Assembly: GCF_902167145.1 (NCBI RefSeq)
Contig: NC_050104.1
Coordinates: 12,360,001 to 12,424,000 of the forward strand
Reading direction: 5' to 3'
Source: Zea mays
Lineage: Eukaryota > Streptophyta > Magnoliopsida > Poales > Poaceae
Length of the DNA stretch: 64,000 nt
Shown in pieces: positions 34,154 to 44,496 of the stretch (position 1 is the stretch's first letter; every line of letters starts with the position of its first letter). The translations under genes and the position numbers were made by a program. The notes under the pieces were generated by a model. It searched no databases and was not told where the DNA came from. It saw nothing but the letters and a program-made list of their open reading frames with translations.

Positions 34154-35304
34154 GTGGTTATTAAAGCGGTAAAACGTTAAAACGTTATGAACCAACTTTT
34201 CAACGTTTAAACGAACGTTGAAACGTCTTTTCAGACTAACATAAAACATGATATACTCTTTTAACCTCTTTTCCGGAAGGTAGATGAGACACATATACAA
34301 GTTTCAATGGGAATATTCAAACAGGTAAAAGAAGAAACGAAAAGAAAACCATGTGTGGCTTCTTCAGAAGGAACCCAGTAAAAACAGTGTGCTTGAAGCA
34401 ATAGCACGCAGACACACCTCAACATTATATTTGAGCATCAGACCAAAATCACTACAGCAGAAACTGCAGCTTCATGGTTGGAATCAAGGGCACGGCACAA
34501 AGTTTTAATCTAAATGAAAAAGATATGAAGAATCTTATAACCAAAAAAAACTACCAGTTAGCAACCCAATGTGCCTATGCACAAAACCGAAGGCGCCCTT
34601 CAGAAGCCGGATAAACAGTAGTGCACCTCAAGCTCATCCCATGGAGACTTTAGCACCACCACTCAAGCCCAAATCGTTGTGCATGCACAGCTCAGAAAGA
34701 CAAGCGAGCAGGATGGACGATTCTACTGTAGCATGATTAAAAACAGCATCAGCACTTCAGCTTCAGCAGCATTCGTCAATATTGCATATGCAAGGTGGCT
34801 GGCGCACTGGCTGGCTGCGCAGTGCACCGTGTTTTGGATACGAACAGCAGCAGAATGTGAATACGAACAGCGGTTGGACCTGCCGACCTGGGCGGTTGCG
34901 CATTGGCGGCTCGCTGGAGCAGGCGCACTGCGCACTGGGCGGTTGCTCCTGGACTGCGCACTGGCGGCGGCTATAGGTGGAGGGAGGACCGGAGGAGGGA
35001 GGAGGGGGGACCGGAGGATGGAGGAGGGGGCGGCGGCGTACCTGGAGGGCGGAGGACGGCCGACGGCGGCAGCGTCTGTCTCTGGCGGCTCCGCGGCTGT
35101 GCGTCTGGCAGTTTAGTTTGGCGGCTGGAGCAAGCTTGCTGGTGAAAGGCCCATTAAGGCCCAACCACTTATAGACGCACAAAACGTTCGTACAACGAGT
35201 AAAACGTCCAGAACGCGCGTTTCGACGTTTAAAACGTACGGACGCTTTAACTCCTAATCACGTTTTAGCGTTTAAACGTCGTTTAAACGACGCTTAATAA
35301 CCAC
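34154..35304. mobile_element. Putative inverted-repeat transposon with AACGTTTAAACG-rich ends
   Basis: Left end GTGGTTATTAAAGCGG; right end CGCTTAATAACCAC, its near-perfect inverse. Both subterminal regions (34160-34240 and 35165-35290) are crowded with AACGTT and GTTTAAACG motifs. The interior is AT-rich then strongly GC-rich (34880-35110), without a transposase. No short target duplication is visible, because the right flank belongs to the 178-bp direct repeat. The end GGTTATTAAAACGACG at about 51393 looks like the same family. The superfamily is not settled (hAT-like or MULE-like). Confidence 0.6.
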
Positions 35305-35481
35305 TGGGACTTAAAAATCTGAATGCTCCTGCAAATTAAAAATACATGCACATATTGTCTCCTGTCTCCTCTTATCTAACGACCAGAGGCTATACATAAA
35401 TATAAGGACCAGGGTTCTAGCACCACAAGTGTAATATTTCCACAAAAGTCTATGCTATGAATATTGACATAATACATCCAA
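35302..35481. repeat. Direct repeat, right copy (180 bp)
   Basis: Near-identical partner of 33975-34152, with small differences (for example CACTGGGACTT, and an AAAAGT insertion near 35445). It begins inside the last three bases of the putative transposon end. Confidence 0.88.
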
Positions 35482-37583
35482 TACGTCCTCAACTTCTGAT
35501 GGGGATTTTGAACACAGGTTATACTTATATAAATATAGAGAATTACAAAATATTACTGCACCCATCTGCTCATAGTAAATCAGCAAAATGAAATACAGTT
35601 AATGTTTATGTCCCTCAAGACCAAACCTTAAAGATGAGACTGCCCAATTGATAGAGGCGTGAGGATATCAGAAGTCAGAACATGATCATAACCGATCAAT
35701 GCCATTTCATAGTTACATAAACTCACTACATACCATGGGGCAACGAACTACGAAGTGATCTCCTACTGTAGTTTTGTTCAAAAAACAATAAATTTGGCAT
35801 ATTGGTAATCTTAGGGCTGGACAAAATTGGTGGGCATGAGTTCAATCATTAGAAAAAGTAAAACGCATTCACTCTGTTTAGATGTGTATGGCGTCTACCT
35901 GACTGCCTTGCGAATGAGACGTACAAAAAACGTTGCTTTGGCGTCAGAATCAAGTCAAATCGCTTGTGGCGGGCGCTATACGGACCGGGAGCGGGAGGAA
36001 GTTGGACAAAAAACGTTGCTTTGGCGTCAGAATCACGTCGAATCGCTTGTGGCGGGCGCTATACGGACCGGGAGCGGGAGGAAGTTGGAGATCGATGGGG
36101 GAACGGCGGGAGTGAGAGAGAAAGAGCGAGCAAGAGAGATTGGGAGGTTTCTCTCACCAGCAAGCGTCGGAGAGGAAGCAGAAGTAGCAGCACGCCCGTG
36201 CCGCCGCGTTCTCCTTGCTGGCTTGCTGCCGTGCCGCCGCGTTCTAGAAGTAGCTGCCGCCAAAGTCCAGGTCGATCTGACGGGGCACAGAGTAGTTTGG
36301 GGAGAGCGGGGAAGCGGCAGAGAGGATGAGAGAGGGAAGCACGAGGGAGAGGGGAGGAGGTTCAACGGCGGTGCTGGAGAACAGGAACCGGAAGGAGGGC
36401 GGCGGCGCTGGAAACGGAAGAGGGGAGCAGCGGCAAGCGCTTTGCCAGGGCTGGCGACGCCTTAGATTTGGGGGAAACATATCGTCTGTATTGACGTGCA
36501 GGACCAGATCATCCGTGGAAGTGGATCCGAGGAGGAGAGGCGGCGCCTCACCATCCAAGTCGCAGGAACCCACCAACACCGGCGCGGCCGTCACTGCTGA
36601 CGTCGGTAGGCTTTATAAACTGGAACTGCTCTGCCTTATTCACTCCTTGGCCTAATGACTAAAATGTTCAGTATAGAGCATACTTACTGACTGACTGATC
36701 TCGCTCGCTGCAGATGAGTCTGGCACGACGAGGCTGCAACGCATGAGCCACAGGCTGAGCCTGCTCGAGCAGCACATGGATCTTTGCAGCCGAACAGCTT
36801 GTCACGCTCCAGTGTCGAATTCAGCATGGCTACTCCACCAGCCAGTGCTATCTATTGCTCGCGCTAAGTATATAATTTTTATAAGGATCATGGATACATT
36901 TGCTGTCCGCAGATTATTGTTTATCTGTGGAGACTACGGACAGCACAGACTTGCTTTGGGGCTGACTCGCCGGCGGCTTCCGAAACACGGAACGGACCGG
37001 GTGCTTGACGACGCCTTTGCGCCGTCGTAGGGGGCGTTGCCTGTCGTATATTTTGAAGCTTGTTCCCCGAAATTCAGACCTGCAATGGGATGGCCGGGGT
37101 TCCAATTCCAACCCACAAGACCAATGGAAAAGAAATACATGCATCGATATGCCATAACTTCAATAACGTGGTATTCATATTTTTCCGAAGTTTGTAGTAA
37201 ACTCTAATAAGCAAAGTTTTACACGTAAATAGAGTAGACTAGAATAGGATTTACAAACTAGCTAGGTACCTTCTCCTCTGTCCTCTCTGATGTCGATTAC
37301 ACGCGCCTTCCTGCACAGCTGAGCTAGGCACTGGCCGCCGCAACGCGCTCCCTGCTGCTCTACAACACCGTCGGCCGACCGCCACAACGTGGCCCCAATA
37401 GCCCACGCGTGCCTCCCGGATTTAGGACGGATCTCGGAGGGGTGGAGGGAGCTGGGTGAGGAGGTGAGTAGGAGGCAACGGCCGCGTCGCACAGGAGGGA
37501 GGACCAGGGCGATAGGATCAGAGGATGTGACTAGCCGTCTGCGGAGGTTGGCGCCGGCGGCATCCGATTTGGAGGCGAGTAGC
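35482..37583. other. Interval with repeats and no gene I can support
   Basis: 35482-35900 is AT-rich. 35922-36087 is a tandem duplication (listed separately). 36090-36600 is GC-rich, open in several frames, with a repeated CCGTGCCGCCGCGTTCT at about 36196 and 36231. A donor-like GTAGG (about 36606) and an acceptor-like CTGCAG (about 36713) bracket an AT-richer segment. The joined frames (ending in RLQRMSHRLSLLEQHMDL) look gene-like, but I do not recognise them. 36900-37580 has coding-like texture in conflicting frames. An old gene fragment or transposon-captured DNA is possible. Confidence 0.35.
35922..36087 (+). repeat. Tandem duplication, two 83-bp units
   Basis: ACAAAAAACGTTGCTTTGGC recurs with a spacing of 83 bp (CGTTGC at 35931 and 36014). 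The units differ at only a few positions, so the duplication is recent. Confidence 0.9.
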
Positions 37584-37591
37584 GGCGGGGT

Positions 37592-38100
37592 TATAGATGG
37601 CCATTTAGCACTAACACGATGGGCCAGCCCAGACACGGCACGAAAAAGCACGGTCCAGGCACGACCCGGTTCAATTAGTATAGTGCCGTGCCTGGGCCAC
37701 TATCTCGACCCGTAGTGCTGGCACGGGCACGACACGGTTACATTTTTTATTTTAAAAATAATAGTTTACATATATTAAGTATAAGAAATCAACATATAAC
37801 ACAATAAAACTGCAGCTGCACTGGTTAGATGGATGCGTTTAAGCTCTTATGCACTAGGCCCCCACAACTACATATTTTTTGCTAAATTCTACAATATACT
37901 CAGATGGGCCATAGTGCCACCGGGCCGGCCCGGCACGACTAACAGGCTCACGGGCCGTGCCTAGGCCGCGGCAGCGGCACGCCGGCCCATCTAGGCACGG
38001 CACGATTCGTAGCCAGGCCTGGCGGGCCGTGCCAGCGTCGGGTCGTGCCAGCGACGGGCCGTGCCGGGTCGGGCCGTGCCGGCCCGTTTGGCCATCTATA
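37592..38100. mobile_element. hAT-type MITE (509 bp)
   Basis: Terminal inverted repeat TATAGATGGCCA at both ends, with a perfect 8-bp duplication GGCGGGGT at 37584-37591 and 38101-38108. The ends are packed with GGGCCGTGCC/GGCACGGCCC-like motifs in both orientations, so the right arm could fold strongly. The centre is AT-rich. No transposase. Confidence 0.88.
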
Positions 38101-38183
38101 GGCGGGGTCAGGGAGAGGGAGGGTGCTAAAAAAATGAGGGAAAAGGGACCATAAAAGATATGGGTTTATTCTAGTAGATGGGC

Positions 38184-38358
38184 TAGGTGTCGGGCCATGG
38201 CCTAGTAGGAGTCATTTTAATATTAAAGAAAAATATCCCGATGATAAATATATGGATATATAATACAAATAAGATATTTTTAATAATAAATATGTGAAAA
38301 GCTTAGTGGAGAAAGAGGCTTTGGACCCCAGGACTTCTAGGCCATGGCCCGACACCTA
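38184..38358. repeat. 22-bp inverted repeat with AT-rich spacer
   Basis: TAGGTGTCGGGCCATGGCCTAG-type arm at 38184-38205 and its exact inverse at 38337-38358, 131 bp apart. Each arm also contains the palindrome GGCCATGGCC. A 29-bp direct repeat (AAATAAGATATTTTTAATAA core) at about 38265 and 38391 overlaps the region. 38360-39140 is otherwise AT-rich and featureless. Confidence 0.7.
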
Positions 38359-39146
38359 ACGGATCATAAATATATGGATCATGATCTAACAAATAAGATA
38401 TTTTTAATAATAAATATATGGATCATGTTCTAATGGATCAAGAACTTTGCATCTCACGCTTGCATATAATGTCTGATTGTAAATTAGTTGTTGGCTCTGT
38501 TAGAAATATGGTCTCGTATTGGATTTGGATTGAAAACACGTAGACGATAAAGAGTGAGATGCAAACAGACGAGAGTAAAATGCGGTAGAAGGGCTGGCAA
38601 AGGAAAAAGGGAAGTAGATGTTTTTTCTCCTTTTAATATTAAGACATATAGATAAATATGTATAGATATTGTTTATAGATATGTTTAGGAAAAAAACCAA
38701 TTTGTGCCCAGCAACGCGTGTCCGCTGCTCACATCATCGGCACCATAGTTTAGTTATTCCATTCTAGGTTCAATTTGTGTGCTCCGGCAAGTAGCAACTA
38801 GCAAGGGAACGATATCTCCTCCCCACCTGTTTGTCTGTTTGTAAAATGTTTTCGTGTTTTCTATTCGAATTTATAAAATAAGTTTGACATGAATACTTTT
38901 AATATTTATCTTAACTTAAAATTGAATATAGAGAGGAACTGAGAGGATTAGGTTAAAAGGAGTTGCAATCTAGTATGAGTAGTTAAGAATACAATATTCT
39001 TTAATTGGTAGAAAATAAGAAAAGGAAATAGAAATTGGTGAAATAAGGGTAAAATACTATTTTAGAGAAGTTGCTCACTTATAAGTACAAGTATCATCAC
39101 CCTCATTACCGTGCGCTTATACATTCTTTTGCTTGATTCCAAGAAT

Positions 39147-41310
39147 CACTACACCAAAATAGTGAACTTCCTAGAGCCTAAACCCTAGAAAGTTGGCCCT
39201 AAACTCTAGGAAGTTAGCTAAACCCTCGGAAGTAAAGCCATCTCGTCGGAAGTTTGGCGCTCGAATCTTTTTTGTCAAAAGTTAGCTTAACTTCCTAGAG
39301 CCCTCTAGTAAATTAGCTAACTTCCTACAGTTAGAGGAGCCTCTCGGAAGTTAGTAGCTTCACGCCGTCAATGCTGCCGTCAGCTGACTAACTTCCTATG
39401 GATAACTTCGTACGGCTCACTGTAGCCCCTAGAAAGTTAGCTGGCTAACTTCCTATGGCCCAGCTGGCCTCTAGAAAGTTAATTTGACCAGCATTAGACT
39501 CTCTGGTTCCTACTTCTCACTGATTTAAAACTAAACAGACTTGAGTGCTCCCAGACCCATTAGACTCCCTGGTTCCCACTGAATCAGCACCGAATCAAAA
39601 ATCGGCAATTGGACCAACATCACGCTGAGGCCACTAAAACTGATTCCTGCGAAATTCCTGTACCATTCCTGTGAAACGTTCTTCAGGTACCGGTGGCAAC
39701 TAGTGGATTATATGTAAATTCTAGAGAGGTTAGTGAACTCAATGAAGAAGGCATGGCAAGCAGCAAAGAAAAGTTGTGTGGGCTAATTAATTGCTCCTCT
39801 TTTTTTTTCTTTCTTTCTAGACGCAGAGAAATCTAATCCAACGATGGCTGACTGACGCACCACATCGATCTGCAATGAAAGCCAGGTAAGGAATGAATGA
39901 AGGGTGGTCAGCAGGTGTAGATACATGTCCATGTCGTCTGTTTGCCTTTGCCTCCTCCAATCATCCATTTTTTCTGTGCTTTATTTTCTGCTAGCTCTTC
40001 TGGAGGATGGATCATGGGATCAAACACAAGTCAACATTCAGACCAGACAGAATGTGGGTGCGTTTTCAATTTATTTGGGTTGGCAACAAATTGTATGCGG
40101 ACTTGTGGCCGTCTACATATAATACACGTAGTAGATTACTGGTGTAGTTCATGACAATTCTACGGATGTGATGGTACTCGCTTGGTCCCATCTCGCGTGC
40201 ATTAATAAACGCAATACAAAAAAATGGCATTGTGTGTAGCCAGAGCCGCACTGCTTGAAACTAGGCTTGCTTCTATCGTCTACCAATTCAATGCAGTGGC
40301 ACTGTGTGTGTGCTAAATTAAATTTTCGATTTTGTGCCTCGAGAAATCGACCAAGGAAATCCCAATCCAATTAAATTCATTCAGTGGCACGAGCGGAAGA
40401 CAACTGATAAACCCCTGAATTGTGTTACCGTAGGGGAGCCGTCGTGCAGCGCTCGACGGTGGCCGTCGTCCGTGACGGCGGCGGAGGGCTTGTTGCGCGG
40501 CTGGGCCTTGCTTCCCTCCTGCTGCTTCTGGAGTAGGTCGTCCTCGTCGCCGCCGCCGAGGCGGGCGGGCGTGGGGCGCCGACGGGGCGGGCACGGCGGC
40601 GCCTAGCGGCTGGGCAACGAATGGGAGCAAGAGCAATGGAGAAAGGATGAATGAGGGAAATATAAGGTAGATTCCGGATTAAGATAAAAAATATTACTTT
40701 CTAGAGTAAAGCCGTAGAAAGTTAATTAACTTCCTAGAGATTGTACATGTACTCTAGAAAGTTAATTAATTTTCTAGAGGAGGTTGTAGAAAGTTAGCGG
40801 CTCGTTTGATTGGTCAAAAGCAGAAAGATAACTTCCTAGATGCGGCCGTAGGAAGTTAGCGGCTCGTTTGACCGGTCAAAAGCTGAAAGCTAACTTCCTA
40901 TATCAGGTCGTAGGAAGTTAGCTGTCCCCAGCTAACTTCCTAGAGGAGGTCATAGAAAGTTAGCGGCTTGTTTGACCGCACCCATGGGTCAGCAACTGAA
41001 AGCTAACTTGCTAGAGCAGGTCGTAGGAAGTTAGCAGGAGCATCTAACTTTCTAGAGCAGGCCATAGGAAGTTAGCAGGAGAAGCTAACTTCCTAGAGTA
41101 GATCGTAGGAAGTTAGCGGCTCGTTTGACCACACGCGCGGGTCAGCATGTGAAAGCTAACTTCCTACAGCTTTTATAAAACACCGTAGAAGGTTATGTTT
41201 ATTTCCTAGAGCTACCTGTTGACTCTTGAAAGTTATTTATTTACTACGATTTGTTATAAAAGCTGTAGGAAGTTAAAAAACCGTAGGAAGTGTATGTTTT
41301 TGGTGTAGTG
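39147..41310. mobile_element. Non-autonomous CACTA (En/Spm-type) transposon (2164 bp)
   Basis: Terminal inverted repeat CACTACACCAAAA at both ends and a 3-bp duplication AAT (39144-39146 and 41311-41313). Both subterminal regions (39165-39480 and 40700-41290) are crowded with the motif TAACTTCCTA in both orientations, more than 20 copies by eye. These are the kind of repeats bound by the element's TnpA-like protein. The interior (39500-40650) has no transposase frame. A GC-rich block at 40430-40620 is open on both strands but low in complexity. Confidence 0.92.
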
Positions 41311-41313
41311 AAT

Positions 41314-42099
41314 ACATGCTCCCAAAGGGCATTTGGCATATCCTAAGTCATGAAATGCTACTTGCACGACATAAGAGACTTGAAAGCATGTGTATGAATG
41401 TGTAAGCAACGGGGAGCTGCAACAAAAAAAAACCTTTGAATAAAGTACAATTAGTGGATAACAATACAACACATCCCAAATCCTAGTGAATAGCTGAAAA
41501 TTGTCGGTCTATCTTAGTTCTAGAGTCATGTAACATTTGGTAGTCGGTACTCCCTCCGTTTCTTTTTAGTTGTCGCTGGAATATTCAATTTTACAGTATC
41601 CAGCGACAATTAAAACGAAACGGAGGGAGTACTATAGATACCTCCCTCCAATTTCACTTCTAGAGTTTCAATCATAGAACAAGAGCCCTAAATGTAACAA
41701 ATCGAAAAGCTTTGCTAAACTTCACGCCTTAAACTCGAAAAACACAATGACTTTTCACATCCACCAGAACTGAACCTCATGGCGAAACAGCAGAAGAGCT
41801 GAGCCTCATGGCAGAGGGGAGGGGACGAGAGGAGAACTAGGGGGCTGAGAGGGTAGGAATGGAGGAGAGAGAGGGACGGCACGAAGCGAACGCCGGAGGG
41901 GACGAGAGGAGAATTGGGGGAGGAGACGCAGTTACACGACACATGTTTATGTACATCCAATGCACAAACATTCCTACACAAAAGATGGCCAAATTAAAGG
42001 CTGAAACCCCTTCACCAAGCACACATTTATTTGTCGCGGCACACACTAATGGAGCCATGCATGGCATGTCCGGTCACCAGGTTTGCCTACTACCGGAGT
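41314..42099. other. Intergenic interval, one Stowaway MITE
   Basis: Apart from the MITE at 41550-41629 I see no gene. 41700-41980 is purine/pyrimidine-skewed with duplicated GAGGGGACGAGAGGAGAA stretches (about 41817 and 41896). Confidence 0.5.
41550..41629. mobile_element. Stowaway MITE (80 bp)
   Basis: Begins CTCCCTCCGTTTC and ends GAAACGGAGGGAG, flanked by TA on both sides (41548-41549, 41630-41631). The interior (GTCGCTGGA ... TCCAGCGAC) continues the inverted repeat, so nearly the whole element folds as one hairpin. This is the classic grass Tc1/mariner-derived Stowaway type. Confidence 0.93.
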
Positions 42100-42450
42100 T
42101 CAGAACCCGACGGTGGCCATGGGCCCGAAGGAGGCGGCGTGGGCGCAGTCGACGCCGATGGGCGCGTGCAGCGCGCCCACGAGCATGCTGCCGTCGATGA
42201 GTTCACGCAGGGCCTGCTCGTAGCTCGTCCTCAGCCGCCGCAGCGCGCGCCGGTACACGGACGCGAGCCACGGCCATCGCATCCGCAGCCGCAGCCGCAG
42301 CCGCAGCGCCCCGAAGAACCTCTCCTTCCTCCTCCCTTGGCCACCGAGCCTCACCACCGCATTCCTCTTCTTCCTTCGTCCGCTGCTCGGCTGCGACTGT
42401 GACGCTCCGGGGGAGTACGCCCTCCGCTTCTGCGCCATGTGGAACTGCAT
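42100..42450 (-). CDS. Small basic protein of unknown function, intronless
   Basis: A 116-codon frame from the ATG at 42450 to the TGA at 42100; a second ATG at 42438 is an alternative start. The protein is basic: an Arg/Ser-rich N-terminus (KRRAYSPGASQSQPSSGRRKKR), a run VVRLGGQGRRKERFFGALRLR, an amphipathic Arg/Leu helix (about residues 50-88, ending YRRALRRLRTSYEQALRELI), and a hydrophobic C-terminus with GVDCAHAASFGPM. The evidence for a real gene is the length, the ordered composition and high third-position GC in one frame, unlike its AT-rich surroundings. I recall similar short plant proteins of unknown function, but cannot name one. A CAGCCG run at 42284-42307 encodes part of the Arg/Leu helix. 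No signal peptide or membrane span is seen. Confidence 0.6.
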   Translation of the reverse strand: MQFHMAQKRRAYSPGASQSQPSSGRRKKRNAVVRLGGQGRRKERFFGALRLRLRLRMRWPWLASVYRRALRRLRTSYEQALRELIDGSMLVGALHAPIGVDCAHAASFGPMATVGF

Positions 42451-42652
42451 GGCTGATCTCTCCCTCCCTGCCTCAACGCCTACGAAATATATGGTGGCAC
42501 TGGCAGGAAGCTGATCGATCTAATTCTTTTGCATGCTACCGGGAAGAAGCTACGCGTGAGAGGCAGCTTTCGGCGTCCTAGCTTTGCTTGCAGTTGCAGG
42601 TGTGTGTTCTATATATAATAACTAGCTAGTACTGCTACTATTTTGTGACTTA

Positions 42653-42813
42653 GGTCCTGTTTGAAAGCAGTCAGTTTTTAAGAAACTGATTTATAAAAAT
42701 TAAGGTGGTTCTAAATATATCCGTTTATAACTTAAAAAATCAATAAGCTAATATCTCCTAGCTAAAAGATAAAAATTAGTTTCTTAAAAACTGGTTTGTT
42801 TGTAAGCAGGACC
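42653..42813. mobile_element. Tourist-like MITE (161 bp)
   Basis: Ends GGTCCTGTTTG... and ...AGCAGGACC, flanked by TTA on both sides (42650-42652, 42814-42816), the PIF/Harbinger target. The AT-rich interior pairs loosely (TTTTTAAGAAACTG ... TTTCTTAAAAACTG). Confidence 0.82.
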
Positions 42814-42816
42814 TTA

Positions 42817-44493
42817 GTTTAGGGGACGCGACAACGCCAACGTACGTGAGCTGCCTCAGTTTAATACGTGACAAATATATACAATGCGTGCTTTAACACT
42901 ACAAGAGGAATACGTCGTTTCTTCGTCTTAAAGGGCACTGTCCAATGGTGTGCCAAAGGGTCGTCGGGAATGTTTTCGTGGGTGCAGGTAGCTAGGTAAT
43001 AAATATGACGAGCCTTCGTTGGTATAAAAAAGTGCGTGGTTTCGTCAATTCTCTCGTAGGGCCCGTGTGGCACCTCTATCTTTCCAACGAATTCTTATTT
43101 TCTTAAGGAAAAATAAACTAATTTCTTTTATGGGACGTTTAGATCCATCGATTTTGAAGAAATTAGAGTTTACTTAATAAAGTAATCTATCTAACTTGAA
43201 ATTTGATATTCCACCATTTTTCAAAGTTTAGATATAAGTCTATCTCAAATTCATTGGTGGATGATAAGAAATGTTTTTATATATCGATAGAATATGTTTC
43301 TACCCTACAACTTATAGGCCGCTCCTCGACTCACTCTTATATAGTAAAAATAAAGCATATAAATATCTTTAATATCTTGCTAAAAATAGTATACAAATAT
43401 ATTTTGCATTAAAATGTATTAGCTTAATTGATATGTGTCCAAATTACTATTATTAGAATGAAATTTAATTCCAAACGAGACGTTAGGAAAATAAAAATCT
43501 TTTGAAATAGGGTTGTCAAACTAGCCCTAGCCCTAAAATGATTTCGTTTTTTAGGAAAAAAATGGTTCGTTAACTCTTATACCCCTAAATAAGTGTTAGT
43601 TTTTGTTTTTCGAGAAGTTAAACTCGATCTTTCAACTTCAACCAAATGTATATAATAAAATATTAATATTGTTAGGTAGATCGTTGAATCTATTCTTTAT
43701 TTAAAAATAAAAATATTGTTTATATTTTAAAAAAAACAGTTAAATTTAAGAAAGCTTAACTGTAATGAGACTTATCTAGTGACGAAGACAGTATGCGTGA
43801 TGTGCTGGACGATTGACGAGTGATGACTTATCCTGAGATAAATTCTCACTATTGTACAATATACACATCCACCCGCCTGGCCGCCTTAATCGTATTAGCT
43901 TATCAATTAATTCTTCATCATGATTTGCCAGAAGGTCTATAAATTATTCTGGATTAATTTATGATATGGTGCTCTGTCAGTGCTTTAAGTATGCAAGATG
44001 ATGAAGTTCGGTCAACTTACTTCCGGAAAAATAAAGTCCAGTCAATGGGCTGCTGTGCTGGACCCTGACATCGGCAAAATTAGCATAAGGGTCGGAAATG
44101 CAAGCACAACTGACAATATGAAACAGACGAGTCGTTTCGTCGCAGACGTAGGTGATTAGATCAGAAAGTCGAAGGGTGACGGTGTTGAATATAACTAAAA
44201 GAACGCTAGGACCCGTTCCGATACTTTGAATTAAATTTAATTCTAATATTCATAATTTAGACTCATATCAGTTAAGCTAATATGATTTTGTGTAAAATAT
44301 ATTTATATATTATTGTTGGTCATGTGATAGAGATATTTATGCATTGCACGGAGCGAGCCGAAGAGCACGTTATAAATTACAGAGTATAAATATAGTCTGA
44401 TGATATATAAAATCAATATTCATCTCTCGTCCTATAAATTAGAGATAGACATATATTTGAACTTTGAAAAAAAATAGAATGTCAAATACAAAC
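42817..44493. other. AT-rich intergenic interval
   Basis: No gene, RNA or clear element. 43490-43560 contains AACTAGCCCTA-type sequence also seen at about 49025, suggesting an old MITE family, but borders could not be defined. Short AT-rich reading frames here are chance. Confidence 0.5.
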
Positions 44494-44496
44494 TAA

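Noticed and set aside
35827..36465. 212-codon plus-strand frame
   Set aside because: Runs through a recent tandem duplication and GC-rich low-complexity DNA; no domain and conflicting frames on both strands.
39147..41310. CRISPR-like array from the regularly recurring TAACTTCCTA
   Set aside because: Repeats are short, in both orientations and irregularly spaced, within CACTA ends; eukaryotic DNA.
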